DNA of 64,000 nt from Leclercia sp. S52. GTDB taxonomy: Bacteria; Pseudomonadota; Gammaproteobacteria; Enterobacterales; Enterobacteriaceae. This document shows positions 17,957-29,699 of this stretch, one piece after another. Numbering within the stretch: the stretch's first letter is position 1; each line of letters starts with the position of its first letter. The notes under the pieces were generated by a model. The model saw nothing but the letters and a program-made list of their open reading frames with translations. It had not been told where the DNA came from and ran no database searches. The DNA lies in contig NZ_CP152474.1 of the NCBI RefSeq assembly GCF_039727615.1, positions 1,922,001 through 1,986,000 on the forward strand, given 5' to 3'. A program made the position numbers and the translations under genes.

Positions 17957-18235
17957 ATGAATATTGAAGAGATGATTAACGGCATGACGCCGGATGTTTA
18001 TCAGCGTCTGGTCACCGCGGTCGAGCTGGGGAAATGGGCCGATGGTGTAGCGCTGACGGCTGAGCAAAAAGAGAACTGCCTGCAGTTAGTGATGCTGTGG
18101 CAGGCGCGCAACAACACCGATGCGCAACACATGACTATCGACACCCAGGGTCAGATGGTGATGAAGAGTAAGCAGCAGCTGAAAGAGGATTTTGGCATCG
18201 CGCCGAAACCCATTGCGACCCTGAAAATGCAGTAA
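17957..18235 (+). CDS. yeaC: DUF1315 family protein YeaC
   Basis: 92 residues, similar to E. coli YeaC (about 90). It is a small soluble helical protein with EMINGMTPDVYQRLVTAVEL and GKWADGVALTAEQ. Function unknown. The ribosome-binding site CGGAG lies upstream. It is co-directional with msrB. Confidence 0.9.
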   Translation: MNIEEMINGMTPDVYQRLVTAVELGKWADGVALTAEQKENCLQLVMLWQARNNTDAQHMTIDTQGQMVMKSKQQLKEDFGIAPKPIATLKMQ

Positions 18236-18249
18236 CCCTGCGGATTAAA

Positions 18250-18278
18250 ACCCTCTCCCAGCGGGAGAGGGTATATTT
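18250..18278. terminator. Two-way terminator between yeaC and the chitinase gene
   Basis: ACCCTCTCCC (18250-18259) and GGGAGAGGGT (18263-18272) pair perfectly around AGC. ATATTTTT follows on the plus strand, and TTTTAATCC on the minus strand. Confidence 0.8.
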
Positions 18279-19529
18279 TTATTTAATCCCCAGCGACTCC
18301 GCGAGCTGCTTCGCCAGCTGATTATTGTCATCCGCGCCGTACTCCCAGAACATCGCCCCGGCCAGCCCTTTCTCTTTGATGTACTCCGCCTTGATCGCCA
18401 CCGATCGCGGGTTCTCGTACGACAGAGCAAACAGCGCCTTGCCATCGTCACCCTTCACCGACAGCCACGGCACCTGGGCCCGATCGTCCCACTGCTCGGT
18501 AAAGCGTTTCTGCGGATCGTTTAAAAACGTCTTCACGATATCGTTGTACTTCACGTAGGTGTCTTTGGTCAGGTCGTAGCCCAGCGATTTGAACAGGTCG
18601 ATCTGCTGCGCGCTGAAGTAGGGCTGGGTCGCAGGGTTTTTCTGTGCATCCGCTTTGCTCCAGTCGATGCCCGGCTCCACGGCGCGCTTGGGCACGCGGC
18701 CATAGAAGCCGATGCCGAGGTTCATCTGCTGCGGCTTCAGCCCGGCAGCCAGATAGTTGTTGACCACGAAGTCCACGCTGTATTTATCCGCTGCGGCTAC
18801 GGTCGGCCAGGCGCTGGAGTCATACAGGTTGGCGTTAAAGTACTGGGTGCCGTACGCCATGTCGTAGGTCATCAGGTTGATGTAATCAAGTAATGGCGCA
18901 ACCGCCTTCACGTCGACCCAGCTTTTGGGACTTTCTGCATTAGCACCCACGGCAATGGTCACCAGCTTTTTAGCCCCGAACGCGGCACGCAGCTCTTTCA
19001 GCAGGGCGGTAAAGTTATCCCGATCCGCTGGAGTGCTGGCGACCAGTCCCCATGCGCCGTTTACCGGGTACTCCCAGTCGAGATCGATCCCGTCCAGCCC
19101 GTATTTTTCAACGATCGCCTGTGCGGAACGAATAAACACCGCGCGGGTTTCCGGGCTGGATGCCGCTCCCGAGAAGCCACGCGCGCCCCAGCCGCCCACG
19201 GAAAGCAGCACTTTAAGGTCAGGGTTCTGTTTGCGCAGAACAGGAAGTAAAGCCAGGTCGGCGGCGACTTTCGGCGAGAGCCAGATCTGGTGCAGTTTGC
19301 TCGGATCTTTTAGCGCCGGGTTGGTTTCGTCTTTCTCGTCGTTATAGATCAGGCCAAAGGAGTAGTTCAGGTGGGTGATCTGGCGAACGTCGAGTTTGTT
19401 GATATCCCCGCCTGGCCCGGCGGTGACGTCGCCGCCCCCGTTAAAATAGCCCACCGACATCAGGGAGCTGGCGGAAGCAACGGACGCGCAAAGCAGGGGT
19501 AAGGCTGCCAGCAAGGGCAAATGTTTCAT
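18279..19529 (-). CDS. Secreted GH18 chitinase
   Basis: 416 residues, ATG 19529, with a ribosome-binding site AGAGGAA before it. The signal peptide MKHLPLLAALPLLCASVASA precedes SSLMSVGYFNGG. The GH18 barrel shows the substrate-binding SVGGWG motif (about 110) and the catalytic DGIDLDWEYP motif (DxxDxDxE, about 147-156). MTYDMAYG and MFWEYGADD follow, both usual in bacterial chitinases. There is no separate chitin-binding domain, so it is a compact single-domain enzyme. It should cut chitin or chitin oligomers outside the inner membrane; the products fit the chb operon at 41-46 kb. E. coli has ydj sugar genes at this position, so this is a lineage-specific insertion. Confidence 0.88.
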   Translation of the reverse strand: MKHLPLLAALPLLCASVASASSLMSVGYFNGGGDVTAGPGGDINKLDVRQITHLNYSFGLIYNDEKDETNPALKDPSKLHQIWLSPKVAADLALLPVLRKQNPDLKVLLSVGGWGARGFSGAASSPETRAVFIRSAQAIVEKYGLDGIDLDWEYPVNGAWGLVASTPADRDNFTALLKELRAAFGAKKLVTIAVGANAESPKSWVDVKAVAPLLDYINLMTYDMAYGTQYFNANLYDSSAWPTVAAADKYSVDFVVNNYLAAGLKPQQMNLGIGFYGRVPKRAVEPGIDWSKADAQKNPATQPYFSAQQIDLFKSLGYDLTKDTYVKYNDIVKTFLNDPQKRFTEQWDDRAQVPWLSVKGDDGKALFALSYENPRSVAIKAEYIKEKGLAGAMFWEYGADDNNQLAKQLAESLGIK

Positions 19530-19669
19530 AGCAATTCCTCTTCAATTTTGACGGTAAAAAAACAAGCACGCCACGTAAGGGCGTGGCGAAAAAAGTGCCA
19601 AAAAAGAATAGCATTGCCGTCTCGCTGAGAGTGCGAGGGAGTTCACCTTATGGGACTAATGGGAATTTT
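19530..19669. other. Chitinase promoter region
   Basis: 140 bases upstream of the chitinase start (minus strand) and before the repeat array. A hairpin-like CGCCACG...CGTGGCG (19569-19588) lies near the chitinase start and could be an operator or attenuator. No gene is seen. Confidence 0.3.
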
Positions 19670-19935
19670 GCCCGGCGGCGCTACGCTTGCACGGGCCTAC
19701 GGGTGGCGGGATTTTGCCCGGCGGCGCTACGCTTGCACGGGCCTACGGGTGGCGGGGTTTTGCCCGGCGGCGCTGCGCTTGCACGGGCCTACGGGTGGCG
19801 GGGTTTTGCCCGGCGGCGCTGCGCTTGCACGGGCCTACGGGTGGCGGGATTTTGCCCGGCGGCGCTGCGCTTGCACGGGCCTGCGGGTGGCTGGATTTTG
19901 CCCGGCGGCGCTGCGCTTGCACGGGCCTACGGGTT
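19670..19935. repeat. Six-copy tandem array of a 46-bp REP-like unit
   Basis: Units begin with GCCCGGCGGCGCT at 19670, 19716, 19762, 19808, 19854 and 19900, an exact 46-base period. Each contains GCCCGGCGGCGCTGCGCTTG then CACGGGCCTACGGGTGGCGG. GCCCG and CGGGC let each unit fold into a hairpin. Copies differ at only a few bases (TAC or TGC, GGATTTT or GGGTTTT, and one CTGG change in copy 5). The units look derived from the REP sequence that follows. Repeats sit next to each other without unique spacers, so this is not a CRISPR array. Confidence 0.85.
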
Positions 19936-19937
19936 TT

Positions 19938-19969
19938 GTAGGCCGGGTAAGGCGTAGCCGCCACCCGGC
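19938..19969. repeat. REP element (palindromic unit)
   Basis: GTAGGCCGGGTAAGGCGTAG then CCGCCACCCGGC is a typical enterobacterial REP unit with an imperfect palindrome. It closes the 46-bp array and lies downstream of pncA, where REP elements usually stabilise the 3' end of transcripts. Confidence 0.8.
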
Positions 19970-19988
19970 ACAAGGCGGCACAAGGCTA

Positions 19989-20630
19989 TCAGGCCTGCGT
20001 CTCCTGCCAGTCCGCCAGGGTATACAAGGTGGCGCCTTCCGCCGCCATGTCCATAAACGCCTGGGCGCTGTCCTGGCGCTGAATGTTAACCCCGCGACAG
20101 CCGTCGGTGATGACGTTCACCCGGTAGCCCAGCTGCAACGCATCCAGCACGGTGAATTTGACGCAGTAATCGGTCGCCAGTCCCATCACAATCAGCTCCA
20201 CGATCTCGTGATGGCGCAGCCACTGATCCAGCCCGGTTTTCTGCCGGTGGCCGTTATCAAAGAAGGCGCTGTAGCTGTCGATCTTCGGGTTTTCCCCTTT
20301 CTGGAAGATGGCGTCAATGGCTTTGCTGTTGAGCAGGGGATGCAGCTCTGCGCCTTCGGTATGCTGTACACAGTGATCGGGCCAGAAGGTTTGCGGCAGG
20401 CCGTCCAGCTCGCCCTGGGTGAAGGGCTCGACGTTGTGCTGGCTGGCAAAGCTGCCGTGATCCGCCGGATGCCAGTCCTGGCTGGCCACCACCGCTTCGC
20501 CGCGGGCTTTACACCACTCAATCAGGGCGTTGGCGATGTCCACCGTGCTGTCGCCTTCGGCCACCGCCAGCGCGCCGCCGGCGCAAAAGTCATTCTGTAA
20601 ATCCACCAGTAACAGGGCACGTTGTTTCAT
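19989..20630 (-). CDS. pncA: Nicotinamidase/pyrazinamidase PncA
   Basis: 213 residues, matching E. coli. I chose ATG 20630 because AAGGAG lies 5 bases upstream; a GTG two codons earlier overlaps that site. The catalytic triad is visible: D in LVDLQNDF, K in FQKGENPKID and C in GLATDYCVKF. Metal ligands lie in SQDWHPADH. It hydrolyses nicotinamide to nicotinate in the NAD salvage cycle (and activates pyrazinamide). It follows ansA by 9 bases and is surely co-transcribed with it. Confidence 0.96.
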   Translation of the reverse strand: MKQRALLLVDLQNDFCAGGALAVAEGDSTVDIANALIEWCKARGEAVVASQDWHPADHGSFASQHNVEPFTQGELDGLPQTFWPDHCVQHTEGAELHPLLNSKAIDAIFQKGENPKIDSYSAFFDNGHRQKTGLDQWLRHHEIVELIVMGLATDYCVKFTVLDALQLGYRVNVITDGCRGVNIQRQDSAQAFMDMAAEGATLYTLADWQETQA

Positions 20631-20639
20631 GCTCACTCC

Positions 20640-21656
20640 TTATTCGTCTGGCGTCAGCTCGCCACGCAGGTTTTGCATCATTGCGGTACGAATCGACTGC
20701 ACATCCAGATCCTGACTCAGTAAGTAGTGAAGTTTAGTCAGCGTGGCTTCTACCGTCATGTCGAATCCGCTCACAACCCCCGCCTGCGCCAGGGCGTTAC
20801 CGGTGGCATAGCCGCCCATATTCACCTTGCCGGACATGCACTGGGTCAGGTTCACCACCACGATGCCGCGGCTGCTGGCTTCCTGAAGCTCCTTCAGGAA
20901 CTCGCCGTTTTGCGGGGCGTTGCCCACGCCGTAGGAGCGCAGGATCAGCGCTTTTACCGGCTGACGCAGGAAGTTACGCACCACATCGGCGGAGATACCC
21001 GGATAAATGGTCACCACGCCAATTGGCTGTGGCGTAATCGGATGCACCACCAGTTCGCCGGAAGTATGCGGCGCAGGAGGCGTACCGAGGCGGCGAATAT
21101 GGATCCCGGCTTCCAGCAGCGGAGTGAGGTTCGGCGAGGCAAAGGCATCAAAGCCGTCGGCATGGGCTTTGGTGGTGCGGTTGCCGCGATACAGACGGTT
21201 GTTGAAGAACAGGCTCACTTCGTTAATCGGGAAGTTGGCCGCCACGTAAAGCGAGTTCAACAGGTTGATCTGCCCGTCGGAACGCAGCTCCGCCAGCGGG
21301 ATCTGCGAGCCGGTGACGATCACCGGTTTGCTGAGGTTTTCCAGCATGAAGGAGAGCGCCGAGGCGGTAAACGCCATGGTGTCGGTGCCGTGCAGGATCA
21401 CAAAGCCATCATACTGGTCGTAGTGCGCCTTAATGTCGTCGGCGATATGTTGCCAGTCTTCCGGGGTCATGTCGGAAGAGTCCATCAGCGGATCGTACTC
21501 GTGAATGGTGAAGTCCGGCATCTCCGGGCGGTGGAACTCCGGCATTAACGCCAGCTGGCGCTGCAGGTGGCCCGAAACCGGGATATAGCCATTTTCCGAG
21601 CGCTGCATACCGATGGTACCGCCGGTATAGGCCACATAGATTGATTTCTTTTGCAT
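20640..21656 (-). CDS. ansA: Cytoplasmic L-asparaginase I
   Basis: 338 residues, as in E. coli AnsA. The two active-site threonines are in YTGGTIGM (near 12-15) and HGTDTMAFT (near 90), and the lysine of the second triad lies further on. There is no signal peptide, unlike AnsB, so it acts in the cytoplasm. It hydrolyses asparagine to aspartate and ammonia. It is the first gene of an ansA-pncA pair. Confidence 0.96.
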   Translation of the reverse strand: MQKKSIYVAYTGGTIGMQRSENGYIPVSGHLQRQLALMPEFHRPEMPDFTIHEYDPLMDSSDMTPEDWQHIADDIKAHYDQYDGFVILHGTDTMAFTASALSFMLENLSKPVIVTGSQIPLAELRSDGQINLLNSLYVAANFPINEVSLFFNNRLYRGNRTTKAHADGFDAFASPNLTPLLEAGIHIRRLGTPPAPHTSGELVVHPITPQPIGVVTIYPGISADVVRNFLRQPVKALILRSYGVGNAPQNGEFLKELQEASSRGIVVVNLTQCMSGKVNMGGYATGNALAQAGVVSGFDMTVEATLTKLHYLLSQDLDVQSIRTAMMQNLRGELTPDE

Positions 21657-21685
21657 GATGTAATGTTCTTAGGCTTCAAAGAAAA

Positions 21686-21710
21686 ATCCCCTCTTCGCAG
21701 AAGAGGGGAT
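21686..21710 (-). terminator. sppA terminator
   Basis: ATCCCCTCTTC (21686-21696) and GAAGAGGGGAT (21700-21710) pair perfectly. On the minus strand the stem is followed by TTTTTC, directly after the sppA stop. Confidence 0.85.
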
Positions 21711-21715
21711 GGGGA

Positions 21716-23572
21716 TTAACGTACGTTAGCGCAGGTGAGGCAGAACGCGTAGCGGTTTTGCGGATCGTTAAAGGCGGCCAGCTTGTCGCCCTCCGCTTTA
21801 ACCGCCTTCGCCGCCGTTGCGACCGGCGCCGGCAGATACGCCTGCAGCGCGTCCGGCAGCATGGCTTTGACCGAGCCGGAGAAGCTGTCCATCACCATAT
21901 CGATGAAGGTCGGCTCATCCTGATAGAAGTCGATATGCCACTGCTTCAGCTTCGCCAGTTCGGCGGCCTTGGCCACGGCGTCATCGAAATCGCCCAGATT
22001 ATCCACCAGCCCGTTGGATTTCGCATCCTGGCCGGTCCAGACGTGGCCCTGGGCGATCTGGTCGATCTGCGCCGGGGTCTGCTTACGGGAGTCGGCCACC
22101 AGAGTGATAAAGCGCTTATAGCCGTTCTCAATGCTGAGCTGCATCATCTGCGACACTTCCGGCGGCAGCGCTTTGGTGATGGCGACATCCGCCAGCGGCG
22201 AGGTTGCCACACCGTCGGTATGCACGCCCAGATAGTCGAGGCTGTTCTCCACGGTGTTAATCACGCCGAAGATGCCGATGGAGCCGGTCAGGGTGCTCGG
22301 GTTCGCCACGATGTAGTTCGCCGGGGTCGAGATCCAGTAACCCCCGGATGCCGCCATCCCGCCCATGGAGACCACCACCGGTTTACCGGCGGCGCGGGCC
22401 GCGGACAGTTCCGCGCGGATCACTTCCGAGGCGCTGACGCTGCCGCCCGGGCTGTTAACCCGCAGGACAATGGCTTTCACTTTCGGGTCGAGACGCGCGT
22501 CGCGGATCTGTGAGGCGGTGGTATCGCCCCCGACGTTGCCCGGCGTCTCTTCGCCATCCATGATCGCCCCGTTCGCGAAGACCACGGCGATGCTGTCGCC
22601 AGTATCGGCCAGTTTTTTCGGCTGATAATCATAGAAGCTGACGGCGCTGAAGTTCTTGTCCTCTTTGCTCCAGCCGAACTGCTTGGTCAGGGATTTTTCA
22701 ATCTCGGCGCTGGAGCCCAGGGCATCCACCAGCTTGTTGTCGAGGGCATATTTCGCGGTATCGCCATCCACTTTACGCAGCCCGTCCAGCACGCCCTGCG
22801 CGCCCGGGAAGACCTGCTCCGGGGTGATCTGGCGGTTGGCGGCGACGGTCGCGAGATAGTGCTGCCACAGCTCGCCGATCCAGCGGCTGTCCGCCTCGCG
22901 GGCGGCAGGGGACATATCGTCACGGATAAATGGCTCAACGGCCGATTTGTACGTCCCGACGCGGAACACGTGGGTAGTGACTTTCAGCTTATCGAGCAGC
23001 GATTTGTAGTAGAGGCCATTGGTGGCGAAACCGTGCAGATCGACGGTGCCCTGCGGCGAGAGCCACACTTTATTGGCAAAGCTCGCCAGATAATACTGTC
23101 CCTGGCTGTAGTTATCGCCCACCGCAATCACCGGTTTGCCACTGTCGCGGAACTCACGCAGCGCTTTACCGATGTACTGCATGGACGGCTGATCCGCCCC
23201 GGCGAAGTTCTTCAGATCCAGCACGATGCCGGTAATGTTGCGATCGTCCTTCGCCTGACGAATGGCGTCGACGATATCGAACAGCGAGTTTTCCTGCAGA
23301 CGGTCGCTGCTGGCGCCAAACAGCTGGCGGCCCAGCACCCCAAGACGGTTGCTGGTAGAGGGTTTATCAACCACGACACCAGCGATATCCAGCAGCAGCG
23401 CGCCGCGCCCGGCGTTCTGGGCCTGGCTGGTGGAGCTGAGGTGCATCCAGACACCCACGCAAACCATTAAAATAAGGATGAAGAAAATGTTCATCACCAG
23501 ATTACGGACGAAATTAAGCAGCCGCCACGTCCATTTAAAAAAGCCGGCAAACAGTCGCCAGAGGGTTCGCAT
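21716..23572 (-). CDS. sppA: Signal peptide peptidase SppA (protease IV)
   Basis: 618 residues, as in E. coli. A single N-terminal membrane anchor (about residues 20-46, [20 protein letters not shown]) faces two tandem ClpP-like domains in the periplasm. The catalytic lysine is near 209 in [13 protein letters not shown], and the catalytic serine near 409 in [12 protein letters not shown], preceded by the conserved VNSPGGS. The protease degrades cleaved signal peptides. It is transcribed divergently from ydjA. Confidence 0.96.
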   Translation of the reverse strand: MRTLWRLFAGFFKWTWRLLNFVRNLVMNIFFILILMVCVGVWMHLSSTSQAQNAGRGALLLDIAGVVVDKPSTSNRLGVLGRQLFGASSDRLQENSLFDIVDAIRQAKDDRNITGIVLDLKNFAGADQPSMQYIGKALREFRDSGKPVIAVGDNYSQGQYYLASFANKVWLSPQGTVDLHGFATNGLYYKSLLDKLKVTTHVFRVGTYKSAVEPFIRDDMSPAAREADSRWIGELWQHYLATVAANRQITPEQVFPGAQGVLDGLRKVDGDTAKYALDNKLVDALGSSAEIEKSLTKQFGWSKEDKNFSAVSFYDYQPKKLADTGDSIAVVFANGAIMDGEETPGNVGGDTTASQIRDARLDPKVKAIVLRVNSPGGSVSASEVIRAELSAARAAGKPVVVSMGGMAASGGYWISTPANYIVANPSTLTGSIGIFGVINTVENSLDYLGVHTDGVATSPLADVAITKALPPEVSQMMQLSIENGYKRFITLVADSRKQTPAQIDQIAQGHVWTGQDAKSNGLVDNLGDFDDAVAKAAELAKLKQWHIDFYQDEPTFIDMVMDSFSGSVKAMLPDALQAYLPAPVATAAKAVKAEGDKLAAFNDPQNRYAFCLTCANVR

Positions 23573-23736
23573 GTATTCTCCCTGTCCAGATAATTACCTT
23601 CCCGTCGCCACTGGACGGTGTTGTCGGGCTATCGTAATGACCCGACCGCCACTTGTCAGCAGGAATCGCCTGCCACGCTGTAACAAAATCTGCCGTCGTG
23701 TTAATTTTGAGTAAATTTTAAGACAGGAGTAACCCC
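23573..23736. promoter_or_regulatory. Divergent promoter region of sppA and ydjA
   Basis: 164 bases. GGGAGAATAC precedes the sppA start and AGGAGTAACCCC precedes ydjA. No other gene is visible. Confidence 0.4.
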
Positions 23737-24288
23737 ATGGATGCACTCGAACTGCTTGTTAACCGCCGTAGCGCGTCGCGTCTGGCGGAGCCCGCCCCGG
23801 CAGGCGAACAGCTGGACAACATTCTTCGCGCCGGGATGCGTGCCCCGGATCACGGCACCTTACAGCCGTGGCACTTCTTTATCATCGAGGGGGAAGGGCG
23901 CGATCGCTTCAGCACCCTGCTGGAGAAAGGTGCCGTGGCCGCCGGGCAGGATGAAAAGGCGATTGAAAAAGCCCGTAACGCCCCGTTCCGCGCGCCGATG
24001 ATTATCGCCGTGGTCGCCAAATGCCAGCCGCAGCACAAGGTGCCGGTGTGGGAGCAGGAGATGTCTGCCGGCTGTGCAGTAATGGCGATGCAGATGGCCG
24101 CCGTCGCCCAGGGCTACAACGGGATCTGGCGCAGCGGGGCGTTAACCGACAGCCCGGTAGTCCGCGATGACCTGAACTGCGGCGCACACGATAAAATCGT
24201 CGGTTTCCTCTATCTGGGCACCCCGCAGCTCAAAGCCTCGACCACCGTCTCCGTCCCCGACACTACGCCGTTTGTCACCCATTTCTGA
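23737..24288 (+). CDS. ydjA: Nitroreductase-family protein YdjA
   Basis: 183 residues, equal to E. coli YdjA. It is a small FMN-dependent nitroreductase, with the FMN-binding RRSASRL at the start, [14 protein letters not shown], and GIWRSG near 130. It reduces flavin substrates with NAD(P)H; the natural substrate is unclear. It is followed by selD after 117 bases. Confidence 0.94.
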   Translation: MDALELLVNRRSASRLAEPAPAGEQLDNILRAGMRAPDHGTLQPWHFFIIEGEGRDRFSTLLEKGAVAAGQDEKAIEKARNAPFRAPMIIAVVAKCQPQHKVPVWEQEMSAGCAVMAMQMAAVAQGYNGIWRSGALTDSPVVRDDLNCGAHDKIVGFLYLGTPQLKASTTVSVPDTTPFVTHF

Positions 24289-24405
24289 TCCCCTGCATAA
24301 AAACTGTCTGGATCCTGAACAACTGCAGCAGAATTCAGACAGTCATACTTATCACTTAATGGAATGAGCGCTAACATAGTGCAATTGTAATGAAAGGAGA
24401 TTGTC

Positions 24406-25449
24406 ATGAGCGAGCAAGCCATTCGTTTAACGCAATACAGCCATGGAGCCGGTTGCGGTTGTAAAATTTCCCCCAAAGTGCTGGAAACCATTCTGCATAG
24501 CGAACAGGCGAAGTTTGTCGACCCGAACCTGCTTGTGGGTAACGAGACCCGCGACGATGCCGCGGTCTACGATTTAGGCAACGGGACCAGCATCATCAGC
24601 ACCACCGATTTCTTTATGCCGATCGTCGATAACCCGTACGACTTCGGGCGCATTGCCGCCACAAACGCCATCAGCGACATCTTTGCCATGGGCGGTAAGC
24701 CGATCATGGCGATTGCGATCCTCGGCTGGCCGATCAACACCCTGGCCCCGGAGATCGCCCGCGAGGTGATCGAGGGCGGGCGCTTTGCCTGCCAGCAGGC
24801 GGGGATCGCTCTGGCCGGCGGCCACTCCATTGATGCTCCGGAGCCGATTTTTGGCCTGGCGGTGACCGGCGTGGTCCCGACGGAGCGCGTGAAACGCAAC
24901 AGCACCGCCGAGGCGGGCTGCAAGCTGTTCCTCACCAAGCCGCTGGGCATTGGCGTGCTCACCACCGCCGAGAAAAAATCACTGCTGCGGCCTGAACACA
25001 AAGGGCTGGCGACGGAGGTGATGTGCCAGATGAACCTCGCCGGTGCCGCCTTTGCCAACATCGACGGCGTGAAGGCGATGACCGACGTCACCGGCTTTGG
25101 CCTGCTGGGCCACCTGAGCGAAGTGTGCCAGGGCGCGGGCGTACAGGCCCAGGTCTGGTATCAGGACGTGCCGAAGCTGCCGGGCGTTGAAGACTATATT
25201 GCTCAGGGCGCGGTACCGGGCGGCACCCAGCGTAACTTCGCCAGCTACGGTCACCTGATGGGTGAGATGCCTGCCGAATGGCGCGATCTGCTGTGCGACC
25301 CGCAGACCTCCGGCGGCCTGCTGCTGGCGGTGACCCCGGAGGCAGAAGCAGAAGTCCAGGCGACCGCCGCGGAGTTCGGGATCACCCTGACCGCCATCGG
25401 CGAGCTGGTGACCGCCCGCGGTGGCCGTCCGATGATTGAGATCCGTTAA
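24406..25449 (+). CDS. selD: Selenide, water dikinase SelD
   Basis: 347 residues, as in E. coli. The glycine-rich N-terminal motif HGAGCGCKI holds the catalytic cysteine (17) and lysine (20); cysteine rather than selenocysteine is encoded. The AIR-synthase fold shows [10 protein letters not shown] and [10 protein letters not shown]. It makes selenophosphate from selenide and ATP, needed for selenocysteine and selenouridine. AAAGGAG lies before the ATG. The stop is 4 bases before topB. Confidence 0.97.
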   Translation: MSEQAIRLTQYSHGAGCGCKISPKVLETILHSEQAKFVDPNLLVGNETRDDAAVYDLGNGTSIISTTDFFMPIVDNPYDFGRIAATNAISDIFAMGGKPIMAIAILGWPINTLAPEIAREVIEGGRFACQQAGIALAGGHSIDAPEPIFGLAVTGVVPTERVKRNSTAEAGCKLFLTKPLGIGVLTTAEKKSLLRPEHKGLATEVMCQMNLAGAAFANIDGVKAMTDVTGFGLLGHLSEVCQGAGVQAQVWYQDVPKLPGVEDYIAQGAVPGGTQRNFASYGHLMGEMPAEWRDLLCDPQTSGGLLLAVTPEAEAEVQATAAEFGITLTAIGELVTARGGRPMIEIR

Positions 25450-25453
25450 TTCA

Positions 25454-27358
25454 ATGCGGTTATTTATTGCCGAAAAACCGAGCCTCGCCCGGGCGATTGC
25501 GGATGTGTTACCCAAGCCGCATCGCAAGGGCGATGGGTATATCGAGTGCGGGAACGGGCAGGTGGTCACTTGGTGTATTGGTCACCTGCTGGAGCAGGCC
25601 CAGCCGGACGCCTACGACAGCCGCTACGCGCGCTGGAATCTCAACGATCTACCCATCGTGCCGGAAAAGTGGCAGCTGCAACCGCGCCCGTCGGTCACCA
25701 AACAGCTCAACGTCATTAAGCGTCTGCTGAACGACGCAGCGGAAGTGATCCACGCCGGTGACCCGGACCGGGAAGGGCAGTTGCTGGTGGACGAGGTGCT
25801 GGATTACCTGAACCTCGCGCCGGAAAAACGCCGTGAAGTGCAGCGCTGCCTGATCAACGATCTCAACCCGCAGGCGGTGGAGCGTGCTATCTCGCGTCTG
25901 CGATCCAACAGCGAGTTTGTGCCGCTGTGCGTCTCGGCGCTGGCCCGCGCTCGCGCCGACTGGCTGTATGGCATCAACATGACCCGCGCCTATACCATTC
26001 TCGGGCGTAACGCGGGTTATCAGGGGGTGCTCTCGGTAGGCCGCGTGCAGACCCCGGTGTTGGGGCTGGTGGTGCGCCGCGATGAAGAGATCGAGAACTT
26101 TGTCGCCAAAGATTTCTTTGAAGTGAAAGCCCATATCGTCACGCCGAAGGACGAGCGCTTTACTGCCATCTGGCAGCCGAGCGAAGCCTGCGAACCTTAT
26201 CAGGATGAAGAGGGACGCCTGCTGCATCGTCCGCTGGCCGACCACGTGGTGACCCGTATTCAGGGCCAGCCCGCCGTCGTCACCAGCTATAACGATAAAC
26301 GGGAATCAGAACCCGCGCCGCTGCCGTTTTCCCTTTCTGCCCTGCAGATCGAGGCAGCAAAACGCTATGGCCTGAGCGCGCAAAACGTGCTCGATATCTG
26401 CCAGAAGCTGTATGAAACGCACAAGCTGATCACCTATCCGCGTTCCGATAGCCGCTATCTGCCGGAAGAGCATTTCGCAGGGCGCCACGCGGTGCTGAAC
26501 GCTATTGCCGCCCACGCGCCCGATTTAATGCCGCAGCCGGTGGTCAATCCGGATACCCGCAACCGCTGCTGGGACGATAAGAAGGTGGATGCCCACCACG
26601 CCATTATCCCGACGGCGCGCAGCAGCAAGGTCAATCTGACCGAGAACGAATCGAAGGTGTATAACCTCGTCGCCCGTCAGTACCTGATGCAGTTTTGCCC
26701 GGATGCCCTGTTCCGCAAGTGCGTCATTGAGCTGGAGATCGCCAAAGGCAAGTTTATCGCCAAGGCGCGTTTTCTCGCCGAAGCGGGCTGGCGCACGCTG
26801 CTGGGCAGTAAAGAGCGTGACGAGGAGAACGACGGCACGCCGCTGCCGGTGGTGAAAAAAGACGATGAGCTGCTGTGCGAGAAGGGCGAAGTGGTGGAGC
26901 GACAAACCCAGCCGCCGCGCCACTTCACCGACGCCACGATCCTCTCCGCCATGACCGGTATCGCCCGGTTTGTGCAGGATAAAGATCTGAAAAAAATCCT
27001 GCGCGCCACCGACGGTCTGGGAACGGAAGCGACCCGCGCCGGGATCATTGAGCTGCTGTTTAAACGCGGTTTTCTGCACAAGAAAGGGCGCTACATCCAC
27101 GCGACGGATGCCGGGAAGGCGCTGATCCACTCCCTGCCGGAGATGGCCGCACGACCGGACATGACCGCGCACTGGGAGTCGGTGCTGACCCAGATCAGCG
27201 AAAAGCAGTGTCGTTATCAGGATTTTATGCAGCCGCTGGTGGGTACGTTATTCGATCTGATCAACCAGGCGCGCAATACCTCGGTCAGGGATTTTCGCGG
27301 CATGGTTGCGCCGGGTGGCGACAAGAAGAAAAAGTTTAAGAAGAAGAGTGCGGCGTAA
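25454..27358 (+). CDS. topB: DNA topoisomerase III
   Basis: 634 residues; ATG 25454 gives [15 protein letters not shown] as in E. coli (653 residues). The Toprim domain holds the acidic [17 protein letters not shown] cluster. The active-site tyrosine lies near 328 in [13 protein letters not shown]. The C-terminal tail is shorter than in E. coli and ends in a lysine run ([12 protein letters not shown]). This type IA enzyme decatenates DNA during replication. It is translationally close to selD (4-base gap). Confidence 0.96.
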   Translation: MRLFIAEKPSLARAIADVLPKPHRKGDGYIECGNGQVVTWCIGHLLEQAQPDAYDSRYARWNLNDLPIVPEKWQLQPRPSVTKQLNVIKRLLNDAAEVIHAGDPDREGQLLVDEVLDYLNLAPEKRREVQRCLINDLNPQAVERAISRLRSNSEFVPLCVSALARARADWLYGINMTRAYTILGRNAGYQGVLSVGRVQTPVLGLVVRRDEEIENFVAKDFFEVKAHIVTPKDERFTAIWQPSEACEPYQDEEGRLLHRPLADHVVTRIQGQPAVVTSYNDKRESEPAPLPFSLSALQIEAAKRYGLSAQNVLDICQKLYETHKLITYPRSDSRYLPEEHFAGRHAVLNAIAAHAPDLMPQPVVNPDTRNRCWDDKKVDAHHAIIPTARSSKVNLTENESKVYNLVARQYLMQFCPDALFRKCVIELEIAKGKFIAKARFLAEAGWRTLLGSKERDEENDGTPLPVVKKDDELLCEKGEVVERQTQPPRHFTDATILSAMTGIARFVQDKDLKKILRATDGLGTEATRAGIIELLFKRGFLHKKGRYIHATDAGKALIHSLPEMAARPDMTAHWESVLTQISEKQCRYQDFMQPLVGTLFDLINQARNTSVRDFRGMVAPGGDKKKKFKKKSAA

Positions 27359-27362
27359 AAAT

Positions 27363-27393
27363 GCCGGGTGGCGCTGACGCTTACCCGGCCTAC
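27363..27393. repeat. REP element after topB
   Basis: GCCGGGTGGCGCTGACGCTT then ACCCGGCCTAC is a REP palindrome in the gap between the converging topB and gdhA genes. Confidence 0.8.
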
Positions 27394-27401
27394 GGTTTTC
27401 T

Positions 27402-27422
27402 CCCTCTCCCTGTGGGAGAGGG
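27402..27422. terminator. Hairpin between topB and gdhA
   Basis: CCCTCTCCC (27402-27410) and GGGAGAGGG (27414-27422) form a perfect stem. A T-rich stretch lies on its left side, which would serve gdhA on the minus strand. Confidence 0.6.
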
Positions 27423-27456
27423 CCGGGGTGAGGGCATCAGCCCGCACCACACAGAA

Positions 27457-29035
<1,579 letters not shown>

Positions 29036-29314
29036 ATGAAGCGTATTGTGATGGCTGTTTTGCTTGGGGTTTTCGCAACCGGCAGTCAGGCCGACCAGCG
29101 GTTTAGTACCGGGGGTGTGGATGTGAATATCCCGCCGGAGATCTTTAGCTCCAGCGGGCAGCGCCCGCCGCCGTGCAACCAGTGCTGCATCTATCAGGAT
29201 CAGAACTATTCAGAAGGATCGGTGGTAAAAGCCGAGGGCGTACTGTTGCAGTGCCAGCGCGATCCTCAGGCGATCAGCACCAATCTGCTGGTCTGGCGTC
29301 GCGTAAGAGAATAA
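29036..29314 (+). CDS. ynjH: DUF1496 family protein YnjH
   Basis: 92 residues, close to the E. coli length. A signal peptide (MKRIVMAVLLGVFATGSQA) precedes a small exported domain with three nearby cysteines (CNQCCIYQDQNYSEG), probably disulfide-bonded. Function unknown. Its 3' end overlaps the convergent nudG gene by 41 bases. Confidence 0.88.
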   Translation: MKRIVMAVLLGVFATGSQADQRFSTGGVDVNIPPEIFSSSGQRPPPCNQCCIYQDQNYSEGSVVKAEGVLLQCQRDPQAISTNLLVWRRVRE

Positions 29315-29699
29315 AGGCTTCCAGCAGAGGAATATCCGCCGGGGCGAGATCGTAGCCCAGCGCCTCGTGCACAGAGCACCACACCAGCTGGCTGTGGTAG
29401 TGCGTCTCGGGTGTACCGGTAAATTCCGGGACGTGCCAGGCATGCAAATTGATCAGCCGCCGGGACACTTCACGCTGCTGGCTGGCGATATAGCGCGCGG
29501 GCCGGGCGTCGATGCCCAGCTCCTCACGCAGTTCACGTATCAATGCCGCAGGCTGCGTTTCTCCGGCTTCCACTTTACCGCCGGCAAACTCCCACAGACC
29601 AGGCTGGTCCGCATGCAGTGGGCGCTGCGCCAGTAAAATTTTGCCATCCCGTTCGAGAATAGCGCAGACAACATCGACTATTTTTAGCATGCCCGTCAT
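29274..29699 (-). CDS. nudG: CTP pyrophosphohydrolase NudG
   Basis: 141 residues. The Nudix box [20 protein letters not shown] fits GX5EX7REUXEEXGU with the usual EELG after it (ELREELGID). E. coli NudG hydrolyses CTP and damaged pyrimidine nucleotides such as 5-hydroxy-CTP. ATG 29699 overlaps the xthA stop as ATGA, implying translational coupling; a second ATG three codons later (MLKIVDVV) aligns better with E. coli. In E. coli a group of ydj/ynj genes separates xthA from nudG, so here two repair genes are directly joined. Confidence 0.9.
   Translation of the reverse strand: MTGMLKIVDVVCAILERDGKILLAQRPLHADQPGLWEFAGGKVEAGETQPAALIRELREELGIDARPARYIASQQREVSRRLINLHAWHVPEFTGTPETHYHSQLVWCSVHEALGYDLAPADIPLLEAFILLRDARPADWC

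Noticed and set aside
19670..19935. Possible CRISPR array
   Set aside because: Repeat units are directly adjacent at 46 bases with no unique spacers and no cas genes; this is a REP-type tandem array.
19650..20600. 316-residue ORF across the repeat array and opposite pncA
   Set aside because: It translates the 46-base repeat in rotating frames and then runs antisense to pncA; not a gene.
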